64,000 nt of DNA from Streptomyces sp. WAC 01529 (lineage in GTDB: Bacteria; Actinomycetota; Actinomycetes; Streptomycetales; Streptomycetaceae). Every line of letters begins with the position of its first letter. The first letter of the stretch is position 1. Below the pieces are notes generated by a model. That model was not told the DNA's origin and searched no databases. It saw only the letters and a program-made list of their open reading frames with translations. A program made the translations under genes and the position numbers. The stretch is from NCBI RefSeq assembly GCF_003945545.1, contig NZ_CP029617.1, positions 4,165,001 to 4,229,000 on the forward strand. The letters run 5' to 3'. Positions 27,316 to 35,514 of this stretch are shown here, in pieces.

Positions 27316-28449
27316 TCAGCTGAGCGCGTGGGCGGCCAGTAGGTCGCCCAGTGCCTCCTCGTGCGCTGCGGACGGACCGAGGGACAGCTCCAGCTGCTTG
27401 GCCCAGGCGTGGTAGCGGTGCAGGGGGTAGTCGGTGTCGGCGCCGAAGCCTCCGTGCAGGTGCTGGGCCGTCTGCACGACCCTGCGTACGCCGTCCGACG
27501 CCCAGATCTTGGCGACCGCCACGTCTCCCGCCACCGGCAGCGCGCTCTCCGCCGTAGTGCTGATGCGCCAGGCGGCCTGCCAGAGGGTGACCTCCATCGC
27601 GCGCAGGTCGATGTAGCGGTCGGCGGCCTGCACCGCCACGGCCTGGAACGTGGCGACGGGGTGGCCGAACTGCTCGCGCTTGCTGGTGTATTCACCGGTC
27701 ATCCGCAGGACGCCCTCGCCGAGACCCAGGGCCAGCGCGCAGGTGCCGGTGGCGAGCAGGTCGCGCAGGCGGTCCCAGGCGCCGTCGGCCTCGATGACAT
27801 CGGCGTCGGCGACGCGCACGGCCTCCAGGTGCAGCTCGCCAAGGCGCTCGCCGCTTGTGGAGTACTGCTCGGCCAGGGTGAGGCCTTCGTGGACGCGGGG
27901 GACGAGGGCGAGGAGGGGGCGGCCCTCGGGGGTGTGGGCGGGCAGGACGACGAGGTCGGCGTTGTGCGCCCAGGGCACGGCCGTCTGGAGCCCGTCCAGG
28001 AGCCAGCCGTCGCCGTCGCGCCGGGCGGTGACGGCGAGTTCGGCCGGATCGTGGCCCGTGCGGCCGTTGGCGGCGACCGTCAGGACCAGCTCCCCCCGAG
28101 CGGCCCGCGGCAGGACCCGCTCCCTCAACTCGGCGCCGCCATGGGCCTGTACAACCCACGCGGCGGCGCTGCTCTCCAGGAGCGGCACCCGCGCGAGGAC
28201 CTTCGCGGACTCGCGGAGCACCAGGCACAGGGCGATCGGATCGAGGCCCACACCGCCGTGCTCGGCGCCGATGAGCAGGCCGAGCAGGTCGGCATCGGCG
28301 AGCCGGGACCACAGGGCGCGGTCGAAGTCCTCGGCGACGGCACCGGGCGTGAGGGCGGGGCTCGGCACCTGGTCCGGCGCGACATCGGCGAAGAGTGCCT
28401 TCGCGGCCTCGACCACGGCCTGCTGTTCCTCGGTGAAGGTGAAGTCCAC
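27316..28449 (-). CDS. Acyl-CoA dehydrogenase
   Basis: 377 aa. It begins VDFTFTEEQQAVVEAAKALF, typical of steroid/fatty-acyl CoA dehydrogenases; the C-terminal FAD domain has YTSKREQFGHPVATFQAVAVQAADRYID and QHLHGGFGADTDYPLHRYHAWAKQ. A Glu base at the usual mid position is not apparent, as in the FadE heteromeric subunits that act in pairs, but no partner is adjacent. GTG at 28447-28449 follows GGGAGGAC by six bases. A KstR-type palindrome sits 48 bases upstream. It probably oxidises an acyl-CoA from a steroid or fatty-acid route. Confidence 0.88.
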   Translation of the reverse strand: MDFTFTEEQQAVVEAAKALFADVAPDQVPSPALTPGAVAEDFDRALWSRLADADLLGLLIGAEHGGVGLDPIALCLVLRESAKVLARVPLLESSAAAWVVQAHGGAELRERVLPRAARGELVLTVAANGRTGHDPAELAVTARRDGDGWLLDGLQTAVPWAHNADLVVLPAHTPEGRPLLALVPRVHEGLTLAEQYSTSGERLGELHLEAVRVADADVIEADGAWDRLRDLLATGTCALALGLGEGVLRMTGEYTSKREQFGHPVATFQAVAVQAADRYIDLRAMEVTLWQAAWRISTTAESALPVAGDVAVAKIWASDGVRRVVQTAQHLHGGFGADTDYPLHRYHAWAKQLELSLGPSAAHEEALGDLLAAHALS

Positions 28450-28496
28450 TGGCTGTCCTCCCGTGCACCGGTTCCGTACCTGACGGGGCGTCAAGA

Positions 28497-28510
28497 TAGA
28501 ACAGGTTCTA
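28497..28510. promoter_or_regulatory. KstR-type operator (TAGAAC-AG-GTTCTA)
   Basis: TAGAACAGGTTCTA, a perfect 6-bp inverted repeat with a two-base spacer, fitting the TnnAACnnGTTnnA motif of the TetR regulator KstR of actinobacterial steroid/lipid catabolism. It is 48 bases upstream of the acyl-CoA dehydrogenase start. Confidence 0.65.
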
Positions 28511-28564
28511 GCGGAAGGGAACAGGGGCGGCGCCTCAGCCTGACGCCACGGCGGCTACTCCTCG

Positions 28565-28620
28565 GCAGCTGCCTCTTGGCAGTGACTTCTCAGCAGCTAC
28601 TCCTTGGCAGGGACTTCTGA
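28565..28620. repeat. Two adjacent 28-bp repeats
   Basis: 28565-28592 and 28593-28620 match at 23 of 28 positions (core CTTGGCAG.GACTTCT), and a degraded third copy may follow to about 28660. They lie in the 242-base non-coding space between the acyl-CoA dehydrogenase and paaE. Confidence 0.65.
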
Positions 28621-28691
28621 CAGCTCAGCTGATTCTTGGCCGTGCCCTCCTCGGCGGTTTGTCTCTCGGCGCCTCCCGGCGGATTCGCCTC

Positions 28692-29765
28692 TCAGCGGTC
28701 GAAGTCCAGCTCCACTGTGTCCGTCGTCGGGTGCGACTGGCAGGCCAGCACATATCCGGCCTCTGTCTCCTCCGGCTCCAGCGCGAAATTCCGGTCCATG
28801 CGGACCCCGCCCGAGACCCGGAAGGCGCGACAGGTCCCGCAGACCCCGCCCTTGCAGGCGTAGGGCGCGTCCGCGCGGTTGCGCAGCACTGTCTCCAGGA
28901 GGGACTCACCGTCGAGGACCGGCCAGGTGCCCGAGCGGCCGTCCAGGGTCACCGTCACCGTGCTGTGCGCGGGTGTGGCCGCCGGGGTCGCGGGCGCGGT
29001 GGCCAGGCCGCCGTCCACGTGGAAGATCTCCTCGTGGATGCGCCGACGGTCCACGCCGAGGGCGCGCAGGGTCCGCTCCGCGCCCTGCACCAGGCCGAAC
29101 GGGCCGCACAGGAACCAGCCCGCGATCTCCGCCACGGGCAGCAGCGCCGGCAGAAGACGGGTGAGCCGCTCCTCGTCGAGCCGCCCGGAGTCGAGGCCTG
29201 CCTGTTGCTCCTCCCGGGAGAGGACGGTCACCAGCTGGAAGCGGTCCGGCCAGCGATCCTTGAGGTCGGCGACCTCCTCCAGGAACATCGTCGAGGCGGC
29301 GGTGCGATCGCTGCGTATCAGGCAGAAGTCGGCCCGCGGCTCGCGCTCCAGGAGTGTGGTGACGATGGAGAGCACCGGGGTGATCCCGCTGCCGCCGACC
29401 ACTGCGGCATAGCGCCCCGGGGCCGGGTCCAGGGTGAAGCGTCCGGCCGGGGTCATCACCTCCAGCTCGTCGCCCACGTTCAGCTCCTTGAAGGCGTACG
29501 TCGAGAAGGCGCCGTCCTCCACGAGGCGCACCCCGACCCGCAGCGTCCGGGGCTCCCCGGGGGCGTCGGGGCGCGGGGCGGGGGAGCAGATCGAGTACGT
29601 CCGGCGGATCTCGGTGCCCTCGACGAAACGGCGGAGCGCGAGGTGCTGGCCGGGAGCGAAGCGGTACTCCTCGCGCAGCGCGGGCGGCACGTCGAAGGTC
29701 AGCGTCACGGAGTCGTCGGTGAGCCGGTCGACCGCCGCTACCCGGAGCGGGTGGAAGCGGGCCAT
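28692..29765 (-). CDS. paaE: Phenylacetyl-CoA epoxidase reductase subunit PaaE
   Basis: 357 aa. Ferredoxin-NADP reductase module first: RTYSICS binds FAD, GGSGITPVLSIV contacts NADPH, and CGPFGLVQG follows. A plant-type [2Fe-2S] ferredoxin domain is at the C-terminus with CKGGVCGTC and a fourth Cys in VLACQS. It passes electrons from NADPH to the PaaA di-iron site. ATG at 29763-29765 overlaps the paaD stop (TGATG); a GTG one codon upstream is the alternative, and AAGGAG precedes both. Last gene of paaABCDE. Confidence 0.96.
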   Translation of the reverse strand: MARFHPLRVAAVDRLTDDSVTLTFDVPPALREEYRFAPGQHLALRRFVEGTEIRRTYSICSPAPRPDAPGEPRTLRVGVRLVEDGAFSTYAFKELNVGDELEVMTPAGRFTLDPAPGRYAAVVGGSGITPVLSIVTTLLEREPRADFCLIRSDRTAASTMFLEEVADLKDRWPDRFQLVTVLSREEQQAGLDSGRLDEERLTRLLPALLPVAEIAGWFLCGPFGLVQGAERTLRALGVDRRRIHEEIFHVDGGLATAPATPAATPAHSTVTVTLDGRSGTWPVLDGESLLETVLRNRADAPYACKGGVCGTCRAFRVSGGVRMDRNFALEPEETEAGYVLACQSHPTTDTVELDFDR

Positions 29766-30265
29766 CACAACTCCTTGAAGTGGTCGAAGGGTTCACGGCA
29801 GGCGGCGCAGCGGCGCAGCGCCTTGCACGCGGTGGAGGAGAAGCGGCTGAGCAGCTCCGTGTCGGTCGATCCGCAGTGCGGGCAGCGGATCGAGAGGCTC
29901 AACGGGATGGGGCCGTCCGCCGGGTGGGAGCGCGGGGGCGCTATGCCGAACTCGGCCAGCTTGCGGCGGCCCTCGGCGCTGATGTCATCCGTCGACCAGG
30001 CGGGGGAGAGCACCGTGCGCACAGATACCTCGGGGATGCCGCGGTCGTGCAGCACCTGCTCTATGTCGGATGTCATGGCCTCGATCGCCGGGCAGCCGGT
30101 GTACGTCGGGGTCAGCTCGACGTCGACCCTGCCGGGGGCGAGGACCCGCACGCCGCGCACGACGCCGAGGTCGGCCAGGGTCAGCACGGGCAGCTCGGGG
30201 TCCGGCACCGAGCCCGCGAGGGCCAGCAGCTCCGCCTCCAGCGCGGTGGGCGCGGTGGTCACCAT
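29765..30265 (-). CDS. paaD: Phenylacetyl-CoA epoxidase subunit PaaD
   Basis: 166 aa. DUF59/MIP18-like domain (VPDPELPVLTLADLGVVRGV, TPTYTGCPAIEAM) followed by a C-terminal zinc ribbon (CPHCGS, CAAC). It is thought to help insert or mature the iron centre of the epoxidase. ATG at 30263-30265 overlaps the paaC stop by seven bases. Confidence 0.95.
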   Translation of the reverse strand: MVTTAPTALEAELLALAGSVPDPELPVLTLADLGVVRGVRVLAPGRVDVELTPTYTGCPAIEAMTSDIEQVLHDRGIPEVSVRTVLSPAWSTDDISAEGRRKLAEFGIAPPRSHPADGPIPLSLSIRCPHCGSTDTELLSRFSSTACKALRRCAACREPFDHFKEL

Positions 30266-31065
30266 GACGCCCCCGGGTGGCTGCGGTGCAGGTGCTGCAT
30301 CTCGGCGAGCATCCGGCCGAACGGCTCGGTGTGCAGGCCCTGGCGTCCGGCGCCCGCCGTCCACGCGCCGCTCTGCGGTCCGTCGGGCACGCTCAGCGTG
30401 GCCCGCTCGATGACGGCCGTCACCGAGGCCGTCCAGCTCTCCCGCAGCGCCTCGAAGTCGACGTCGATGCCGTCCACCGGCTGGAACATCTCGCCGGTGA
30501 ACCGCCAGAGCGCGTCCAGGCCGCGCCGCATCCGCTCGTGGCTCTCGGCCGTCCCGTCGCCGAGCCGCAGCGTCCACTGCTCGGCGTGGTCCTGGTGGTA
30601 GGTGACTTCTTTGACGGCCTTCGCGGCCAGGGGCGCCAACTCGCTCTCGCCGGACGCCAACTGGCCGTACAGCAGGGTTTGGTAGGTGGAGAAGTAGAGC
30701 TGGCGGGCGATGGTGTGGGCGAAGTCGCCGTTCGGCTGCTCGACCAGCTGGAGGTTGCGGAAGGCGCGCTCCTCGCGGAGGTACGCCAGCTCGTCCTCGT
30801 CACCGGCCAGGGAGAGCAGGACGCGGGCCTGGCCGAGCAGGTCGAGGGCGATGTTCGCCAGGGCGACCTCCTCTTCGAGGACGGGGGCGTGTCCCGCCCA
30901 CTCCCCCAGGCGGTGCGAGAGCACCAGGGCGTCGTCGCCCAGGGCGAGCGCGGCCACGTTCGCGGGCAGCGCGCGGGCCGGGGCGGCGGCCTGGGCGGAC
31001 GCGGCCGCGGAAGTGGGTGCCGGGGTGGGCGTGGGGGCCGCGGCGGGCGTGGGCGTGGCGGTCAC
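30259..31065 (-). CDS. paaC: Phenylacetyl-CoA epoxidase structural subunit PaaC
   Basis: 268 aa. After an Ala/Pro/Thr-rich N-terminal extension of about 30 residues (PTPAAAPTPTPAP, low complexity and unusual), the ferritin-like helices follow (LSHRLGEWAGHAPVLEEEVALANIALDLLGQARVLL, FAHTIARQLYFSTYQ, VTYHQDHAEQWTLRLGDGT). It is the non-catalytic partner of PaaA. GTG start overlaps the paaB stop. Confidence 0.96.
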   Translation of the reverse strand: MTATPTPAAAPTPTPAPTSAAASAQAAAPARALPANVAALALGDDALVLSHRLGEWAGHAPVLEEEVALANIALDLLGQARVLLSLAGDEDELAYLREERAFRNLQLVEQPNGDFAHTIARQLYFSTYQTLLYGQLASGESELAPLAAKAVKEVTYHQDHAEQWTLRLGDGTAESHERMRRGLDALWRFTGEMFQPVDGIDVDFEALRESWTASVTAVIERATLSVPDGPQSGAWTAGAGRQGLHTEPFGRMLAEMQHLHRSHPGASW

Positions 31066-31352
31066 AGGTGCTTCACCCCGTCCGGGATCTCGTAGAACGT
31101 CGGGTGGCGGTAGGGCTTGTCACCGGCCGGTTCGAAGAAGGAGTCCTTCTCGTCCGGCGAGGAGGCGGTGATCGCCGTGGAGGGCACGACCCAGAGGGAG
31201 ACGCCCTCGCTCCTGCGGGTGTACAGATCGCGGGCGTTGCGCAGGGCCATCTCCGCGTCCGGGGCGTGCAGGCTGCCGGCGTGGGTGTGGGAGAGCCCGC
31301 GGCGGGAGCGGACGAAGACCTCCCACAGCGGCCAGTCGGTCGAGCTGCTCAT
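31062..31352 (-). CDS. paaB: Phenylacetyl-CoA epoxidase subunit PaaB
   Basis: 96 aa, the normal length. WPLWEVFVRSRRGLSHTHAGSLHAPDAEMAL and the ending FYEIPDGVKHL are characteristic. It bridges PaaAC heterodimers in the epoxidase complex. Overlaps paaA by four bases (ATGA). Confidence 0.96.
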   Translation of the reverse strand: MSSSTDWPLWEVFVRSRRGLSHTHAGSLHAPDAEMALRNARDLYTRRSEGVSLWVVPSTAITASSPDEKDSFFEPAGDKPYRHPTFYEIPDGVKHL

Positions 31353-32356
31353 GCTGTCGCCTTTCCGTGCTTCGCGGCGTAGGCGGCCGCGGCCTCCCGG
31401 ACCCAGACGCCCTCCTCGTGGGCGCGCCTGCGCTGGGTGATGCGCTGGTCGTTGCAGGGGCCGTTCCCCTTGAGGACGGCCCAGAACTCGGTCCAGTCGA
31501 TCGGGCCGAAGTCGTAGTGCCCCCGGGCCTCGTTCCACACCAGGTCCGGGTCGGGGAGGGTCAGGCCGAGCGACTCGGCCTGGGGGACGCAGATGTCCAC
31601 GAAGCGCTGGCGCAACTCGTCGTTCGAATGGCGCTTGATCTTCCACGTCATCGACTGCTCCGAGTGCGAGGACTCGTCGTCGGGCGGGCCGAACATCATC
31701 AGCGAGGGCCACCACCAGCGGTTCACCGCGTCCTGCGCCATCTCGTGCTGGGCCTTGGTGCCGCGGCTGAGGGCGAGCAAGGACTCATACCCCTGGCGCT
31801 GGTGGAAGGACTCCTCCTTGCAGACGCGGACCATCGCGCGGGCGTAGGGACCATACGAACAGCGGCACAGGGGGACTTGGTTGGTGATCGCCGCGCCGTC
31901 CACGAGCCAGCCGATCGCGCCTACGTCCGCCCAGGTCAGCGTGGGGTAGTTGAAGATCGATGAGTACTTCTGGCGGCCCGAGTGCAGCTTGTCGAGCAGC
32001 TCCTCGCGGCTGGTTCCCAGGGTCTCGGCGGCGCTGTAGAGATACAGGCCGTGGCCGGCCTCGTCCTGGACCTTGGCCATCAGGATCGCCTTGCGCCGCA
32101 GGGAGGGGGCGCGCGTGATCCAGTTCGCCTCGGGCTGCATGCCGATGATCTCGGAGTGCGCGTGCTGCGCGATCTGGCGGACCAGGGTCGCGCGATAGGC
32201 GTCCGGCATCCAGTCGCGCGGCTCGATCCGCTCGTCGGCGGCGACCGCCTCGTCGAAGGCGGCCTGCTGCTCGGCCGTGCGCGCGGAGGAGGCCGCCGGG
32301 TGCGCGGCCTCGCCCGGCTCCGTCCCCGCCGCCGTGTGTGCGGCTGCTGTCGCCAT
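31349..32356 (-). CDS. paaA: Phenylacetyl-CoA epoxidase catalytic subunit PaaA
   Basis: 335 aa. Ferritin-like di-iron monooxygenase: metal ligands in KVQDEAGHGLYLY and KEESFHQRQGYESL. It forms the ring 1,2-epoxide of phenylacetyl-CoA. The first 30 residues are Ala/Thr-rich. ATG at 32354-32356 is chosen over an upstream reading, which would run through the TetR-type operator at 32382-32403. It is the first gene of paaABCDE, with a DnaA box at 32448 further upstream. Confidence 0.96.
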   Translation of the reverse strand: MATAAAHTAAGTEPGEAAHPAASSARTAEQQAAFDEAVAADERIEPRDWMPDAYRATLVRQIAQHAHSEIIGMQPEANWITRAPSLRRKAILMAKVQDEAGHGLYLYSAAETLGTSREELLDKLHSGRQKYSSIFNYPTLTWADVGAIGWLVDGAAITNQVPLCRCSYGPYARAMVRVCKEESFHQRQGYESLLALSRGTKAQHEMAQDAVNRWWWPSLMMFGPPDDESSHSEQSMTWKIKRHSNDELRQRFVDICVPQAESLGLTLPDPDLVWNEARGHYDFGPIDWTEFWAVLKGNGPCNDQRITQRRRAHEEGVWVREAAAAYAAKHGKATA

Positions 32357-32381
32357 CTCGGTCCCCCTCGACCTGAGCGAC

Positions 32382-32403
32382 GAACCGACCGATCGTTCGG
32401 TTC
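32382..32403. promoter_or_regulatory. TetR-type palindrome upstream of paaA (candidate PaaR operator)
   Basis: GAACCGA, one base, CGATCG, one base, TCGGTTC: 22 bp, palindromic except at two positions. It lies 26 bases before the paaA start. The same motif recurs at 37295-37316 and, degraded, at 40195-40216. Confidence 0.75.
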
Positions 32404-32447
32404 GTTGGAATTCAATGGTGCGGCGCGCCGCCATAAGGTGTCAACCC

Positions 32448-32456
32448 TGTGGATAA
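32448..32456 (-). promoter_or_regulatory. DnaA box upstream of paaA
   Basis: TGTGGATAA, perfect consensus on the minus strand, between paaA and the DUF5819 gene. Confidence 0.55.
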
Positions 32457-32545
32457 CTTCGCGAACGCTGTGCGCGGGGGGTCGGCCTGAGTACCGTTCC
32501 GGCGGCAGGGTTCGGCGTGGGAGCGGGGAACGGGAACGGGGCGGA

Positions 32546-33424
32546 ATGGACGGGGACGGGTACGAGGAGGGCTCCGACAGGGGGCCCGCCGGTCCTGAGA
32601 GGCCGGTCGGCGGCCCGGAAACTGGTCCGGGAACCGGCCCGCGAGCCGTGCCGGAAGTCGGCCCGCAAGCCGTGCCGGGAGCCCGCGTGCAAGCCGTGCC
32701 TGAGGCCGCCGCTCCGGAAGCCGCGCCGGAATCCGCTCCGGAATCCGCGCCGGAGACCGACCGCGTCGGTATCGCCGGGCTCAAGCTCGGCTACCAGATC
32801 GCCGCGGCCTGCGCCCTCGCGCTCATCGCTGTGGCCGCGTGTGTCCACGTGGCGATGCTCTTCTTCCACGTCGCTCCCTCGAACACCCTGACCAAGCAGC
32901 ACGGCGACGTGGTCGACGCGTGGGTCTACCCCGAGTTCGAGCAGAACTGGAAGCTCTTCGCCCCCAACCCACTCCAGCAGAACATCGCGGTGCAGGCCAG
33001 GGCGGAGCTTCGTACGGCGGGCGGAGGGGTGCGCACCACCGATTGGTACGACCTCTCCGCGCAGGACGGCGCCGCCATCGACGGCAGCCTGCTGCCCAGC
33101 CACACGCGGCAGAACGAACTGCGCCGCGCCTGGGACTTCTACGTGGGCTCGCACGACGCGCAGAATCGTCCCGTCGGCCTGCGGGGGCAGCTCTCCGAGC
33201 AGTACATCCGCCGCATCGCGTACATGCGGCTCGACCGGGAGCGGCCCGGCGGCAAGGGCGACACCATCGCGCGCGTGCAGCTGCGCTCCAGGACCACGAA
33301 TGTACGGCCACCGAAGTGGAGCGAGGAGAAGGTCTCCCCGAAGCCGGTGTACCGGCTGCTCGCGTGGTGGACGGTGACCCCCGACGACCTGCCGCTCGCG
33401 GGCGCGGAAGGGACCGCCAGGTGA
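32546..33424 (+). CDS. DUF5819 family membrane-anchored protein
   Basis: 292 aa. About 75 residues of Pro/Glu/Ala-rich low complexity precede one membrane helix (IAAACALALIAVAACVHVAMLFFH). The extracytoplasmic DUF5819 domain follows, with FEQNWKLFAPNPLQQNIAVQARA and SRTTNVRPPKWSEEKVSPKPVYRLLAWWTV. The ATG at 32546 begins an open frame with clear codon bias; an upstream extension would run into the paaA control region. Its stop overlaps the GTG of the HTTM gene (GTGA), so the two are coupled. Function unknown; an accessory subunit of the HTTM enzyme is my inference. Confidence 0.85.
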   Translation: MDGDGYEEGSDRGPAGPERPVGGPETGPGTGPRAVPEVGPQAVPGARVQAVPEAAAPEAAPESAPESAPETDRVGIAGLKLGYQIAAACALALIAVAACVHVAMLFFHVAPSNTLTKQHGDVVDAWVYPEFEQNWKLFAPNPLQQNIAVQARAELRTAGGGVRTTDWYDLSAQDGAAIDGSLLPSHTRQNELRRAWDFYVGSHDAQNRPVGLRGQLSEQYIRRIAYMRLDRERPGGKGDTIARVQLRSRTTNVRPPKWSEEKVSPKPVYRLLAWWTVTPDDLPLAGAEGTAR

Positions 33425-34710
33425 CCCGTCACGAACTCCCGCTGGCACAGGGGCTCAGCAAGGTCACCGGGTTCGCCCTCGGCCCGTACCAGACCGCCGT
33501 GGTCCGTATCGGGTTCGCCGGCACCTGGCTCTTCTTCCTGCTGCGCGAACTCCCCCACCGCCATGAGATGTACGGTCCCGACGGCCCCTGGGACTGGGGC
33601 ATGGCACGGCAGCTCATCTCGGGCAACGGCGCCTTCACCGCCCTGATGTGGTCGGACGGGCGGCTCTGGTTCGAGGTGGTCTACGCGCTGGCGATCCTCA
33701 GCAGCGCCCTGCTGATGCTCGGCTGGCATACGCGCGCGATGTCCGTGCTCTTCATGATCGGCGTGCTGTCGCTGCAGAACCGCAGCATCTTCATCGGCGA
33801 CGGCGGCGACAACGTCATCCACCTGATGGCGACCTACCTGGTGCTCACCCGGTGCGCCCAGGTCTGGTCGCTCGACGCGCGGCGAGCGGCACGCGCGCGT
33901 GGGCAGGCCCTCGCCGACTCGGCGGCCGGTGCCGAGAGGGCGGGCAGTGCCGAGAGTGCGGGCAGGGTCGAGAGGGCGGACTCCGCCCGGAAGGCGGGCC
34001 GTGTCGACCCGGTGGGGCCCGTCTTGTGGTCGGTTCTCGGGATCGCCTTGTCCGTCGTGACCTTCATGGGGGAACTCAGCCGTGGATGGCTGCTGATCTT
34101 CTGGGGGCTGTGGCTGGTGCACGGCCTGTGGTGGGCCGTTGGGAGGCGCGCCCCGCACAGCGAGCTGCGCAAGCTGCTCGACGTCGTCGCCAACCTCGCC
34201 CACAACGCCGGCCTGCTCGTCATCATGGTCGAGGCCTGCCTGATCTACGCCACCGCGGGCTGGTACAAGATCCAGGGCAGTCGCTGGCAGGACGGCACGG
34301 CCGTCTACTACCCGCTGAACCTCGACTACTTCTCCCCGTGGCACACCCTCTCCGAACTGCTCTCGTCCAACGGCCTGATCCTGCTCCTCGTGACCTACGG
34401 GACGGTCGCCGTGCAGGTGGCCTTCCCCTTCACCCTCTTCAACCGCCGGGTGAAGAACGTCCTGCTCGCGGCGATGATCTTCGAGCACGCCGTCATCGCC
34501 GTCGTCCTGGGGCTGCCGTTCTTCTCGCTCGCGATGATCACGGCCGACGCGGTGTTCCTGCCGACGTCGTTCCTGCGGCGCCTTGGTGGAGGGGTGGCAC
34601 GCGCGCGTGGAGCGTTGGTTTCCCGCGTGTGGCGGAGGCGGGCCGCGACCGCTGACCGGCGCCAGGACGAGGAGCCCGCCGAGCACGCGCGCGTAGGCTT
34701 CACTCCATGA
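33421..34710 (+). CDS. HTTM-domain membrane protein (vitamin K-dependent gamma-carboxylase-like)
   Basis: 429 aa with about nine membrane helices. N-terminal helix with AVVRIGFAGTWLFFLLRELPHRHEMYG, then MLGWHTRAMSVLFMIGVLSLQNRSIFIGDGGDNVIHLMATYLVL, and ATAGWYKIQGSRWQDGTAVYYPLNLDYFSP, which resemble the HTTM part of gamma-carboxylases. About 30 residues between 160 and 200 are Ala/Arg-rich, a cytosolic loop with AERAG-type repeats. It lacks the long lumenal domain of vertebrate carboxylase. GTG at 33421 overlaps the DUF5819 stop. Catalytic activity unproven. Confidence 0.85.
   Translation: MTRHELPLAQGLSKVTGFALGPYQTAVVRIGFAGTWLFFLLRELPHRHEMYGPDGPWDWGMARQLISGNGAFTALMWSDGRLWFEVVYALAILSSALLMLGWHTRAMSVLFMIGVLSLQNRSIFIGDGGDNVIHLMATYLVLTRCAQVWSLDARRAARARGQALADSAAGAERAGSAESAGRVERADSARKAGRVDPVGPVLWSVLGIALSVVTFMGELSRGWLLIFWGLWLVHGLWWAVGRRAPHSELRKLLDVVANLAHNAGLLVIMVEACLIYATAGWYKIQGSRWQDGTAVYYPLNLDYFSPWHTLSELLSSNGLILLLVTYGTVAVQVAFPFTLFNRRVKNVLLAAMIFEHAVIAVVLGLPFFSLAMITADAVFLPTSFLRRLGGGVARARGALVSRVWRRRAATADRRQDEEPAEHARVGFTP
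34694..34699 (+). promoter_or_regulatory. -10-like element before the TrmH gene
   Basis: TAGGCT, seven bases before the ATG at 34707, inside the end of the HTTM gene. It could drive a leaderless transcript in addition to operon read-through. Confidence 0.35.
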
Positions 34711-35486
34711 ACAGGACGGACGCGGAGGACCCCGACGGCGCCGTGCGCGCCTGGCGCGGGCTCGCCGACACAGCCGTGCTGCTCGACGGCTTCCACGCGA
34801 TCAAGCACGCGCTGCGCTTCGGCGCGCGCGTGCCGGTCGCGCTGACCGGCGACCGGGCCGGTGTGCTGGCCCTCGCGGACGACCTCGCGCCGGATGTGAG
34901 GGACGCGCTGGACGCGCTCCTGGTGGAGATCCCCGAGGAGCGGCTGCGCGCGCTGGTGCCGCGCCTGCATCCCACCGCGACGGCCGCCCTGGCCCTGCGT
35001 CCCTCGCGCGCGGCCAACCTCGACGCGCTGGGCCGTATGCCGAGGACCGCGCCGGTCGTCGTGCTCGACGACCCCCGCAATCTCGGCAACGCGGGGGCGG
35101 TGATCCGGCTCGCCGCCGGATTCGGGGCAACCGGGGTCGTCACGACGGGGACGCTCGACCCCTGGCACCCCACGGTCGTACGCGGTGGTGCGGGTCTGCA
35201 CTTCGCGACGGCCGTGGAGCGGATGGAGGTCGCCGAGCTGCCGCCCGGGCCGGTGTTCGCGCTCGACGCGGAGGGCGACGACATCCGGGGGCTGAAGCTC
35301 CCGGACGACGCCGTACTCGCCTTCGGGTCCGAGCGCAGCGGCCTGTCGGCGGGGCTGCGGGAGCGGGCGGACCACCTGGTGTCCCTGCCGATGCGCCCCC
35401 AGGTCTCCAGCTACAACCTGGCGACGAGCGTCGGCATGGCGCTCTTCCACTGGTCGGCGGGCAGGCCTCCGGCCCTGGAGACCTGA
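34707..35486 (+). CDS. TrmH/SpoU-family RNA ribose methyltransferase
   Basis: 259 aa. SPOUT motifs: motif 1 DDPRNLGNAGAVIR, motif 2 AFGSERSGL, motif 3 LPMRPQVSSYNLATSVGMALF, which form the AdoMet-binding trefoil knot. The N-terminal substrate-binding domain is present. It should 2'-O-methylate tRNA or rRNA; the target base is not clear. Some relatives confer resistance to ribosome-targeting antibiotics, but nothing here shows that. ATG overlaps the HTTM stop (ATGA). Confidence 0.93.
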   Translation: MNRTDAEDPDGAVRAWRGLADTAVLLDGFHAIKHALRFGARVPVALTGDRAGVLALADDLAPDVRDALDALLVEIPEERLRALVPRLHPTATAALALRPSRAANLDALGRMPRTAPVVVLDDPRNLGNAGAVIRLAAGFGATGVVTTGTLDPWHPTVVRGGAGLHFATAVERMEVAELPPGPVFALDAEGDDIRGLKLPDDAVLAFGSERSGLSAGLRERADHLVSLPMRPQVSSYNLATSVGMALFHWSAGRPPALET

Positions 35487-35514
35487 ACCCGCCGGGGCAC
35501 GCTCTTGGCGCGGG

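Noticed and set aside
30259..31065. Ala/Pro N-terminus of PaaC as mis-chosen start
   Set aside because: The GTG overlaps the paaB stop as in a coupled operon, and there is no better start before the ferritin-like core; it is kept as an odd low-complexity extension.
33421..34710. HTTM protein as a DoxX-type or rhomboid protein
   Set aside because: No rhomboid GxSG motif; size and GWYKIQGSRW segment fit HTTM better than the smaller DoxX proteins.
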